Shown here piece by piece: positions 8,858 to 18,900 of a stretch of 64,000 nt of DNA. Made by a program: the position numbers and the translations under genes. Source of the stretch: Flavobacteriales bacterium (GTDB lineage Bacteria > Bacteroidota > Bacteroidia > Flavobacteriales > Flavobacteriaceae); NCBI GenBank assembly GCA_003331305.1, contig QOQB01000004.1, positions 62,001 through 126,000 of the forward strand, in the 5' to 3' direction. Below the pieces are notes generated by a model that saw only the letters and a list, made by a program, of their open reading frames with translations, was not told the DNA's origin and made no database searches. The stretch's first letter is position 1, and every line of letters begins with the position of its first letter.

Positions 8858-9988
8858 TTAATTAGATTTCATTTCACGAGTTATTGACACCTCTTTTTCA
8901 CTCTCAAATGCTTTTATATATGCCCCTTTATAGCCTTTAGCGGTAACATTTGGCATAGTAGCTTTCGCTTCCTTATATGACTTAAAATTGCCATAATAAT
9001 ACCTGTATATACTACCCCTCTTTATTCTGGTAATGGGTGCGAGCCCCTTAAAATTATAGGATTTTGTTTCCATCTTATTGGTGCTTGCAGCAATTTGAAT
9101 TCGATATAAAATAGACGAATTTGGTTGTTCTTTTACAGCCGTTTGTTGCTCGGGAATATCCTCCATCACAAGGCCAGAAAACAAGGTGCCATCTAACGAC
9201 GATTTATATTTCATAATTGCGTTAGCAATGGCGCGGCTCATTTCATTTTGACCGCGTTTGGAATTAAGATAGGCACCCTCTTTAGAATTGGTTAAAAATC
9301 CTGTTTCAACCAAAACACTCGGCATGTAGGTATTGCGAAGGACTAAAAAACCTGCTTGTTTCACGGTGCGATTTTTACGTCTAAGGTTTTTTACAAAACT
9401 CTGTTGAATATAATTTGCAGCTTCAATACTTTGATTTAAATAATCTTCTTGCATTAACACCAAACTAATTACTGATTCAGGGTTATTCGGGTCAAAACCA
9501 TCGTATTCTTGTTCGTAATTATCTTCTAAAAATATAACCGAGTTCTCCTTTTGGGAGACTCTAAAATTATCCTTATTCCGGTGCAAACCCATCACAAAAG
9601 TGCCAGCGCCATAGGCGTTTGAATTATGCGCATCGCAATGAATCGACACAAACAAATCTGCTTTTGCCTTATTTGCGATGCTTGCCCTACCGTTAAGTGT
9701 AACGTAGCGATCTGTAGTTCGCGTATAGACTACCTTAACATCTTTTTCTTTCTTAAGTAAAGCGCCTGTTTTTAAGGCAACACTAAGAGCAATCTTTTTT
9801 TCGTAGTAGTTATTTCCTCGATTACCAGGATCCTTCCCTCCATGGCCTGCGTCAAGAACAACAGTAAAAGGTTTGTTGTTTTGGGCACATAAGTTGTGTG
9901 AATACACAAAAGTTAAGGTTACAAAAAGCGATATGAGCAATACGAGGCGCATACTGGATAAAATATGTGTATTTTTGAACTCAATCAT
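8858..9988 (-). CDS. N-acetylmuramoyl-L-alanine amidase (Amidase_3) with SPOR-like C-terminus
   Basis: Zinc amidase that removes stem peptides from peptidoglycan, important for daughter-cell separation. About 376 residues with the ATG at 9988. The signal peptide core is RLVLLISLFVTLTFVYS, then the catalytic domain: VVLDAGHGGKDPG (first Zn His), the Glu of YYEKKIALS, SIHCDAH (second Zn His) and VLVETGFLTN (catalytic Glu). The last 80 residues (IQIAASTNK...YRYYYGNFKSYKEA) resemble a SPOR fold that binds denuded septal glycan. The start is uncertain: ATG 9988 overlaps the divergent lptD ATG in the sequence TCATGATG, while ATG 9952 gives a more compact signal peptide. A minus-strand TATTTTTG box at 10003-10010, inside lptD, is a likely -7 element. 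Confidence 0.9.
   Translation of the reverse strand: MIEFKNTHILSSMRLVLLISLFVTLTFVYSHNLCAQNNKPFTVVLDAGHGGKDPGNRGNNYYEKKIALSVALKTGALLKKEKDVKVVYTRTTDRYVTLNGRASIANKAKADLFVSIHCDAHNSNAYGAGTFVMGLHRNKDNFRVSQKENSVIFLEDNYEQEYDGFDPNNPESVISLVLMQEDYLNQSIEAANYIQQSFVKNLRRKNRTVKQAGFLVLRNTYMPSVLVETGFLTNSKEGAYLNSKRGQNEMSRAIANAIMKYKSSLDGTLFSGLVMEDIPEQQTAVKEQPNSSILYRIQIAASTNKMETKSYNFKGLAPITRIKRGSIYRYYYGNFKSYKEAKATMPNVTAKGYKGAYIKAFESEKEVSITREMKSN
9970..9977 (+). promoter_or_regulatory. putative -7 box (TATTTTTG) for lptD
   Basis: TATTTTTG matches TAnnTTTG and lies 9 bases before the lptD ATG at 9987. It falls within, or just before, the divergent amidase gene depending on that gene's start. No TTG -33 partner is evident. 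Confidence 0.45.
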
Positions 9989-12617
9989 GATGAAGTCCTT
10001 GTCAAAAATAAGACAATATTCTGGCATCCCCTCTCTCGCGCCTATACTAAGCGCTTTTTTAGCTATTTCATCATTTGTCAGCGCCCAACAAAATCCTTCT
10101 GTAACGGACTCCATTCCACCAGCAGTTCAAGACAGCGTACAAGAAAAGGAGCCGCTTCTTTTGGACAAAATAAAACGGCATGCGAATGGATACATGATAA
10201 TCGACCGCAAAGACAACAAACTGTTCATGTATGACGGTGCAGAGCTTTACTATCAAGACGTTGAGCTAAAATCAGGCATTATTGTCTTAGATTATAAAAC
10301 CAATGAAGTTACTGCTGGGCGTATAAAAGACTCACTTGGTGCATTCATCCAACCGCCATCTTTTAAACAGGGTGGTGATGAAGTTTTTCCGGACTCTATT
10401 CGTTTTAATTTTAAAACTAAGAAAGCCATTATTTGGAATTCAAGAAGTGAACAACAAGGAATGAATGTTAAGGCCGCCGCCACAAAAAAGCAAAACGATT
10501 CTGTTTATTATTTACGGAATGCCAAAATAACTACTGCAGAAAATGTGGATGACCCGGAATACTATATTAGAGTGCGTACAGCAAAATTTGTTCCCCAGCG
10601 TAAAATGATTGCTGGTTTGAGTAACCTGTACATCGCAGATGTTCCAACGCCATTGTTTTTACCATTTGCCTATTTTCCAATGACTCAAAAACGAGCTACA
10701 GGATTTTTATTTCCTACCATTGGTGAAAATTTTAATAGAGGTTACTTTTTACAAAATGGTGGATATTATTTTGTACTGTCAGACAACTTGGATGTTGCCC
10801 TAATGGGTGATTATTACACGAACGGTAGCTACGGGTTTCGACTAGAGAACAACTATTATAAACGCTACAAATACAGGGGAAGCTTTGCTTTTAGATACGA
10901 GAATTTAATCAATGGGGAGCGTGGCCTACCTGACTACAGCCTATCCACTATTTTTAACCTGCGGTGGTCACATAGCAAAGACAGTAAATCAAATCCCAAC
11001 AGTAGGTTTTCGGCTTCTGTAAATCTTGGAACTAGCTCATATTTCCGTGAATCGCTCAATCAAATTAACACCAATAATTTTTTAAATAACACTCTAAACT
11101 CATCTGTTTCATACTCAAAAACATTTCCAAAGTATCCATCAGTTAATCTTTCCCTGTCGGCGACACATAGTCAGAATACACAGACAAAATCGGTGAACAT
11201 GACGTTACCTTCACTAACGGCTAATATGGAACGTATTTATCCATTTGCTAAACGAAATGGCATAAAAAAAGGAGTACTACAGAATATAAACTTCCAATAT
11301 TCAATGCGTGGCGACAACCGCATCAATAGCACAGATGACATCATCGCATCAAAAGGGCTTTTTTACGGTGCCAAATCAGGAATGAAGCACAGTATTCCAA
11401 TCGCTACAAACTTTAAAATTGCCAAGCATTTTAACTTTACTCTAGGTGGAAATTACGATGAAGTATGGACCAATGAAACCGTAAAGAAGAAAGATTTTGA
11501 TATTGCCTTAGATGCACTCCCAGATCAAGACACAATAAGAGGTTTTGACCGATTTTCACAGTATAATTTTAATGCGGGATTAAACACCACATTGTATGGT
11601 GTTTTTAATTTTAAGGACGACAAAAAAATACAAAGTATTCGCCATGTTGTTAATGCAAATGTTAGCTATAGCAATAGTCCAAGCTTTGAGCAGTATTACG
11701 ACGAATACATTATTGATGCAAATGGCAATACTAGAGAATATACACGATTTGAAAGTGGTTTGTACGGAAGTCCTGGAAATCGAAAATCCAGTTCAATTGG
11801 AATTACATTACGCAATACTTTAGAAGCAAAAGTTGTAGACAAAGATTCAACTGTGACTGAGCTTAAAAAAATCAAACTATTAAACAATTTAAACTTTTCA
11901 ACAAACTATAATATCACGGCAGATTCTCTTCGTTGGAGTCCTGTTAGAATGACAACCGTAATTCCTATTTTAGATGATAAACTAAACATTAACATCGGGG
12001 CTACATTCGACCCATATGCTATTAATGATGATGGAAAACGAGTCAATACATTTAATATTGACAAAGGCGGCCCACTTTTTAGGATGACAAGTGCAAACAT
12101 TAATTGGGGACACACTTTTAAGAGCAAAGGGAATACAGAATCAAAAAAAGAAAATCGTAATGCTATACCTGGTTTGGATAACAACCGTGGAATCGATGAG
12201 CAAACTGGAAGATTTGAATCTAATGATGATGAGGGGGTTAATGAAAAACAGGAGAAAAAAGGAAATTCAGAATTTTATACCACTAAGATCCCTTGGAGTC
12301 TGAATCTAAGACATAGCTTTACCTATTCCAACCAAAGGCAGCAACGGGAAATTGGCAATAATTCATTGATGGCTTCTGCCAATGTATCACTCACACCAAA
12401 ATGGAAAATTAATGTTTCTTCAGGCTATGACTTTAAAAACAAGGGAGTCACATTTACCAATTTGGGCATCAATCGGGATTTGGATAGTTGGGACATGAAC
12501 ATTTCGTGGACGCCATTTGGCTATCGTCAATCGTGGTATTTCTTTATTGGGGTAAAATCGGGAATGCTACGCGACTTAAAATACGACAAACGTCGAGAAA
12601 CAGACAAAAGACTTTAA
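9987..12617 (+). CDS. lptD: LPS-assembly outer membrane protein LptD (Bacteroidetes type)
   Basis: Outer-membrane beta-barrel that inserts lipopolysaccharide into the outer leaflet with LptE. 876 residues from the double ATG at 9987/9990. After a signal peptide (MMKSLSKIRQYSG..., ending FVSAQQ) comes an OstA/LptA-like jelly-roll region (about 60-230: MYDGAELYYQDVELKSG, YYLRNAKITTAE), then a long barrel rich in alternating aromatic strands. ADVPTPLFLPFAYFPM is a characteristic junction segment. The C-terminus has the repetitive polar/aromatic pattern of outer membrane strands. It diverges from the amidase gene with no spacer, and ridA follows 9 bases downstream, probably on the same transcript. 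Confidence 0.9.
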   Translation: MMKSLSKIRQYSGIPSLAPILSAFLAISSFVSAQQNPSVTDSIPPAVQDSVQEKEPLLLDKIKRHANGYMIIDRKDNKLFMYDGAELYYQDVELKSGIIVLDYKTNEVTAGRIKDSLGAFIQPPSFKQGGDEVFPDSIRFNFKTKKAIIWNSRSEQQGMNVKAAATKKQNDSVYYLRNAKITTAENVDDPEYYIRVRTAKFVPQRKMIAGLSNLYIADVPTPLFLPFAYFPMTQKRATGFLFPTIGENFNRGYFLQNGGYYFVLSDNLDVALMGDYYTNGSYGFRLENNYYKRYKYRGSFAFRYENLINGERGLPDYSLSTIFNLRWSHSKDSKSNPNSRFSASVNLGTSSYFRESLNQINTNNFLNNTLNSSVSYSKTFPKYPSVNLSLSATHSQNTQTKSVNMTLPSLTANMERIYPFAKRNGIKKGVLQNINFQYSMRGDNRINSTDDIIASKGLFYGAKSGMKHSIPIATNFKIAKHFNFTLGGNYDEVWTNETVKKKDFDIALDALPDQDTIRGFDRFSQYNFNAGLNTTLYGVFNFKDDKKIQSIRHVVNANVSYSNSPSFEQYYDEYIIDANGNTREYTRFESGLYGSPGNRKSSSIGITLRNTLEAKVVDKDSTVTELKKIKLLNNLNFSTNYNITADSLRWSPVRMTTVIPILDDKLNINIGATFDPYAINDDGKRVNTFNIDKGGPLFRMTSANINWGHTFKSKGNTESKKENRNAIPGLDNNRGIDEQTGRFESNDDEGVNEKQEKKGNSEFYTTKIPWSLNLRHSFTYSNQRQQREIGNNSLMASANVSLTPKWKINVSSGYDFKNKGVTFTNLGINRDLDSWDMNISWTPFGYRQSWYFFIGVKSGMLRDLKYDKRRETDKRL
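10003..10010 (-). promoter_or_regulatory. putative -7 box (TATTTTTG) for the amidase operon
   Basis: Minus-strand TATTTTTG fits the -7 consensus and lies 14 bases before the amidase ATG at 9988, inside the first codons of lptD. With the box at 9970-9977 it forms a pair of interleaved divergent promoter elements. Confidence 0.4.
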
Positions 12618-12626
12618 TTAAATACA

Positions 12627-13007
12627 ATGAATAGAATCATAAGAACTACAGAAGCACCACTTCCAATTGGCCCGTACAATCAAGCTATTTTAAAAGACGA
12701 CACTCTCTATGCGAGTGGACAAATTGCTATTGACCCAACTACAAATGAGCTTATTAGCGGGAATATAAAAGCTGAAACCAAACAAGTAATGGATAATTTG
12801 GCTGCTGTTCTTCGAGAGGCTGATATGGATTTTACGCAAGTGGTAAAATGCAGTATTTTTATTTCAGACATGAATGATTTTAATGAAATTAATCAAGTCT
12901 ATGGTCTTTATTTCAATAATGATACGGCTCCTGCTAGGGAAACGGTTCAAGTTGCGGTACTGCCAAAAAACGTTAACGTAGAAATTTCGCTTATTGCGGT
13001 GCGTTAA
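12627..13007 (+). CDS. ridA: RidA-family reactive-intermediate deaminase
   Basis: 126 residues, the standard RidA (YjgF/YER057c/UK114) length. RidA hydrolyses enamine/imine intermediates released by PLP enzymes such as threonine dehydratase, protecting other PLP enzymes. Diagnostic segments are PLPIGPYNQAI at the N-terminus, YASGQIAIDP, and APARETVQVAVLP containing the conserved Arg that binds the substrate carboxylate. It starts 9 bases after lptD. Its stop codon overlaps the stop of the convergent sugar-kinase gene by 4 bases. Confidence 0.95.
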   Translation: MNRIIRTTEAPLPIGPYNQAILKDDTLYASGQIAIDPTTNELISGNIKAETKQVMDNLAAVLREADMDFTQVVKCSIFISDMNDFNEINQVYGLYFNNDTAPARETVQVAVLPKNVNVEISLIAVR

Positions 13008-13855
13008 GCCTGATTGATGTGATGGTTTACTAAACCTTCGATAGGCTTTTTAAGAACCTTACCTATTGTAAGCCCTAAGCTCTCCAAAACTTCTTTGAGT
13101 TCATCTTTTAAATAAAAGGCGATAGAGCCAATAAAGTGCACAGGTATGCCCTTTGCATTTTCAAATTGTAAAATCTGATGTTTAGCAAACAGTTCAAATC
13201 CTTTTTTGATAAGTTTTTGACTATACTCGTTCTCTTTGTTCTCAATAAGGAATTTTGCAAAAGTCGCGAGATAGGTATTTGGATTTGGCTTTTTGTACAA
13301 GTTGGTTTTAATTTTCTCCGACGACAGGTCAAAGGAATTCTCAAAAACTTTTGCCATTTGATCTGGTATTTTATTGAAGTAGTAATCACGTAACAACTGA
13401 CGTCCATAGTAGTTACCGCTTCCATCATCCATTAAGATATAACCCAAAGATGTAACGCGTTGCTCTATTTCTGTTCCATCAAAATAACTACAGTTTGAAC
13501 CAGTTCCAAGAATACAAACAATACTTTCTTCACCTGCATTTGTTGCTGCATACACCGCAGCATAGGTGTCTTCTTTAACATCAATTTGTGCATTTATAAA
13601 AATGCCTTGCAACACTCCTTTTAGTAATTCACGGGGAGGATGTGTACCACATCCTGCCCCATAAAAATAAATTTCTTGAACAGACTTACGTTGGCGGTAT
13701 AAATCGTAATTATTAACGATACGTTCTTCCAATATCTGGTCAGACAACACTTGAGGGTTTAATCCCTGTGTTTGGGTTTCAAAAGACACTTGATTATGAG
13801 CGTCTAATGCAATCCAATCTGTTTTGGTTGAGCCGCTGTCAACAATAAGCCTCAT
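13004..13855 (-). CDS. BadF/BadG-family N-acetylglucosamine kinase-like protein
   Basis: 283 residues of the ASKHA (actin-like ATPase) fold. The phosphate-1 motif is LIVDSGSTKTDWIALD at the N-terminus and the phosphate-2 motif is CILGTGSNCSYFDG in the middle. Bacteroidetes homologues are usually called N-acetylglucosamine kinase, which would feed salvaged amino sugar from peptidoglycan turnover into metabolism; this fits the GH3 enzyme elsewhere in the window, but the substrate is inferred. It is the last gene of pfkA-gap-kinase, 5 bases after gap, and overlaps the convergent ridA by 4 bases. Confidence 0.82.
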   Translation of the reverse strand: MRLIVDSGSTKTDWIALDAHNQVSFETQTQGLNPQVLSDQILEERIVNNYDLYRQRKSVQEIYFYGAGCGTHPPRELLKGVLQGIFINAQIDVKEDTYAAVYAATNAGEESIVCILGTGSNCSYFDGTEIEQRVTSLGYILMDDGSGNYYGRQLLRDYYFNKIPDQMAKVFENSFDLSSEKIKTNLYKKPNPNTYLATFAKFLIENKENEYSQKLIKKGFELFAKHQILQFENAKGIPVHFIGSIAFYLKDELKEVLESLGLTIGKVLKKPIEGLVNHHINQA

Positions 13856-13860
13856 GAATA

Positions 13861-14865
<1,005 letters not shown>

Positions 14866-14881
14866 TTATAGTATTTATAGT

Positions 14882-15886
14882 TTAAAGTCTCATTATTTCA
14901 GATACACGAACCAGTTCTGTATCTATTTTAGATTCTCCTTTAATTGCTTTATCTAAAGGAGTAAAAATCATTTTTCCGTCAGCAATGCCTACCATATTTC
15001 CAGATATTCCATCGCGAAGCGCTTCAACTGCTTTTAGCCCCATGCGGCTTGCCAAAACACGGTCAAAGCAAGTGGGGGCTCCACCGCGTTGCATATGCCC
15101 TAAAACAGAAACACGCACCTCGTAATTAGGGAGGTTATCTTCAATATGCTCTGCAAGTTCAAATACATTTTTTCCAATTTTGTCGCCCTCTGCTACCATG
15201 ACAATACTGGAGAGTTTTCCTGATTTTTTTGATCGTTTTAGCGATTCTAACAAACGATCTAGACCCATATTTTCTTCAGGAATAAGGATCTCCTCTGCCC
15301 CAGCACCAATTCCAGTGTTCAATGCAATATGCCCTGCGTCTCTTCCCATAACCTCAACAAAAAATAATCGATTATGCGAAATAGCGGTATCTCTAATTTT
15401 ATCAACTGCCTCAACAACAGTGTTCATAGCGGTATCATAGCCAATGGTGTGTGAAGTGCCGTAAATATCATTATCAATAGTTCCAGGAATTCCTATTACA
15501 GGAACACCAAACTCTTGTTGAAAAATTAAACCTCCAGTAAAACTACCATCACCACCAATGACAATAAGCGCATCGATTCCGTTTTTTTGAAGATTTGCGA
15601 AAGCTTTTTTACGACCTTCTTTTGTTCTAAATTCTTCTGAACGTGCAGATTTAAGAATGGTTCCCCCTTTGTTTATAATATTATTAACCGATCTTGGTCC
15701 TAGAGATTTGATATCTCCCTCAATCATTCCTTGGTATCCTCGTTTAACTCCAAAGCAAGGAATTTTGTAGAATGCACAAGAGCGAACAACCGAACGAAGC
15801 GCAGCATTCATCCCAGGGGCATCACCACCCGATGTAAGAACGCCTATTTTATGAATTGAATTTAAAACTTTTTTATTAGTAGCCAT
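14882..15886 (-). CDS. pfkA: ATP-dependent 6-phosphofructokinase
   Basis: Phosphorylates fructose 6-phosphate in glycolysis. About 334 residues from the ATG at 15886 (MATNKKVLNSIHKIGVLTSG). The ATP-binding loop is GVLTSGGDAPGMNAALR, the GGDGS motif is present, and GTIDNDIYGTSHTIGYDTA carries the catalytic Asp and the residues that favour ATP over pyrophosphate (GGDGS with Gly after GGD). The family effector-site region MGRDAGHIAL is present. First gene of the pfkA-gap-kinase operon. A minus-strand TAATTTTG box at 15904-15911 is a plausible -7 element. Confidence 0.96.
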   Translation of the reverse strand: MATNKKVLNSIHKIGVLTSGGDAPGMNAALRSVVRSCAFYKIPCFGVKRGYQGMIEGDIKSLGPRSVNNIINKGGTILKSARSEEFRTKEGRKKAFANLQKNGIDALIVIGGDGSFTGGLIFQQEFGVPVIGIPGTIDNDIYGTSHTIGYDTAMNTVVEAVDKIRDTAISHNRLFFVEVMGRDAGHIALNTGIGAGAEEILIPEENMGLDRLLESLKRSKKSGKLSSIVMVAEGDKIGKNVFELAEHIEDNLPNYEVRVSVLGHMQRGGAPTCFDRVLASRMGLKAVEALRDGISGNMVGIADGKMIFTPLDKAIKGESKIDTELVRVSEIMRL

Positions 15887-15903
15887 TTGCAAAAATTGCT
15901 TGG

Positions 15904-15911
15904 CAAAATTA
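15904..15911 (-). promoter_or_regulatory. putative -7 box (TAATTTTG) for pfkA
   Basis: Minus-strand TAATTTTG matches TAnnTTTG and lies 17 bases before the pfkA ATG, in the 74-base gap between tamB and pfkA. No TTG -33 element is evident. Confidence 0.4.
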
Positions 15912-15960
15912 TGAAATAACTTAGACTTTTCTTTAAATTATTATCTTTTAAGACTGATTT

Positions 15961-18900
15961 TTATTTGTTTAATATTTTTTGAATGAGTTCGTTAAAAGAA
16001 TCAAAACGAACTTGATAGTTAACCCCAAGACCCTGTGTGTACCCTAACTCATCTCCAAAATACTGAAACTCATTTTCTTTATTGAATACACGGGCGCGCA
16101 ACGTACCCTTTTTGTTTAGCAAAAATTCAATGGTAACATCCCCAATAATAGTGGTCTCTTCTTCACTTCCTACTGGCACACCTACTTTACCATCTATAAT
16201 AACGCGTTCGTTAATATTGGTCGAGAGGCTCACCCCTAGCCTATCTCTATTTTGTATGGATGCAGCTGCGTTTCGATCGCCCTGCAAATAGTCGAGACTT
16301 AAATTCAACTTATCATTTTCACTGTAAAAAATGTTGTCAAAAACACCTGAAGCTTTTTGGAAAAGATTGTTGGTAAGCGTCTGACTAGAAATTGCGGCCA
16401 GTGAAACTTGATTAACAAACGAGCCTTGGGACAACAAAGAAATAGCTTGTAATTGCGTGCGCTCTTGGTCATTTAACCTGTAATTTAACTCATTTTTCAT
16501 CACACCAGAAGCATTTGGAAAATCTATTTCAAACGTTGGCGTTTCTGGATTTAAAAGGTTACCAAACAAGTTGATAGTTACTTCTGTTGGAATCTTTTGA
16601 CTGACAATATCTCCTTCTAATAAAACAGACGGGTTAGCTCCACCAGGAACCTCATATTCAGCTTGCATATTGATTTGTGCGCCATAAGGGTCTCCTTCCC
16701 AAACAATAGTTCCTCCTGGGCGAAGGCGGAATGTTTTGTCAATAAGGCCCAAATTTTTAAAGTTATAAATTCCTTCATAAGCGATAAAATCGCCCCACAT
16801 AGCAAATGAACCTGCTGTATCAATCTCTATAAGTAAGTTGCCCGCTCCAATACCACGTAAAAAACTTTTAGTTTCTGGGTCAACTACAATTTCTACTTCT
16901 GCATCTGGAGTTACATCAAGATCAAAATTCATTTGCAACCCTTTTACTGCATCTAGTGTATTGTTTTTGGGTGAATCTTGCACGTCTTTTTCCACAAAAT
17001 TGATAAAAGAAACGTCTCCAATTGCGGTGTCATACTGTATAGGTATAAACAAACTTGTTCCATTAGCGGTTTGCCCCGTAACGTCAATTTCCATATCAGA
17101 GAAAAGACCATACATATGCGCGTCCCCCGTAAAAAAAGCATTACCATAATACAGTGCATTTTCATTAAAATCCGTTTTTAGAACGGCCAAATTATCTGCA
17201 TCAACACGTATGTCTAAACCCCAATTCGAAAAAAAGCGATGCTCTAAATATCCGCGAAGTGCGGCATTGTTCTTTTGGTCATCTTCGAATAAAGCATTCT
17301 GAATTGAAATTTTATCTTTTCCAAAAACAAAAGGAATCGTTGAGGAAAAAGAATAAGTAGTGTTTAAATACGGCACTCCTAAACGAAGGGCATCAACTTC
17401 CAGAACGCCATCTGAAGTTATGTTGCCCTCTTCTGATATTACTTGTAAATTACCATTTGCATTGCCGTCAAATGGAGCAAAAACCGAGGTAGTCAAACCA
17501 GCTATTGCTGATAAATTATAATCAGAAAAAGTAGCATCAATGCTCCATGTAGGCTTGCTGTCAACTAACCCAATGTTTCCAGATGCGGAAATCACATCCA
17601 TTCCTTTGTCTTCTACTCGAAATGCCAGGTCATAGGCTCTTCGATTTGATTTGGAAATAAGCGTTAAATAAGCATCACCCAAAGAAGTGTTGTTTAATTG
17701 CATGCTTGAAAGGCGCAGACTGGAATTGCCCCCAAAACCATTTGCGGCTTGTTCAATATTTACAAACCCATCTACAACACCTTTCCATTTATTCTTCTCA
17801 AAAGACAAAATATCATCCAATGCAACTTGTTCTAAACCTAATGCAAGTGAAAATGAATTATTTCCACTTTGGGCAGCTGCGAGTGAAATTTTTGATCTGT
17901 TGCTACCCAGTGTAAGTTTTGATAAAGAAAAATCTTTTGACCCTTTTGCAGTAAGTGTGGGTGAGCCGTTTACAACATCTAGTTTCCAACGTCTTTTATT
18001 AAAATAGAAATCTGCATTTTGAATTCCTAAAACAGCCTCTGAGTTTTTGTTAACCGTAAAAGAAGTGTTTAACTGGTTTATTTTGTCAGGAGTCGTTTTA
18101 GAAACAAACTCTGCCCTTCCATAAAGTTTACCGCTAATTTGTGAATTAATCCAGTTAAGGTTTAATAATGACCCTCTTGGACCTTCTAATTTGTCTAATG
18201 ATACAAACGAATGATACAAAGGGTTTTGCGTGTCTATTTGTATTTCTAGTTTGTCCAGTTTTGATGTCTTAACTTGAAGCTTTGGGGCACGAATGTTAAG
18301 TTGAAAAAGTTTTTTAGACGGATTAATTTTTCCTTTTATGAATGTATTATCATCCAATGCGACTTCATCTCCAAAAAGTGCGGATGCTATCTTTCCACGG
18401 AGATTAAAGTTAAAATCAACATACTGGTTTGGTGACACCTCAAAAGGAACAAAGTTACTAAACTGACTCCCCAAGGCATTTTGCATCAGCTTAAATAGCT
18501 CTGTAGGTTTAAATTCACCTATCATGAGACCAGTTGCGACATCTTCAGAATTTAAATTTATAACACGCATTGTATTGGTCAAGCGCGATTGAGCAGCAAC
18601 AGAAGAAAACGAATAGGTTTTATTAGGTGTTTTAAGTTTTCCTTGTTCGATATACAAGTCGCCAATCATTTCATCAATACTATTACCCTGAAGTGCTAAA
18701 TCAACAGAGCCAGAAAAAACTCCAGTAACGCTTTTGGGAATCCATCCTAAAGCAGCAAAATTTGCTTTTTTTATATCAGACGTAAAAGAAAAGTTTCGCA
18801 CAGCAGCGGCAAAATCTATTTCACCCTCTAAATCTAAATCAAGTGCCGAGTCAGAAACACGCATGTTACCACTAAAACGATTGGGGCTTAAATTACCCTC

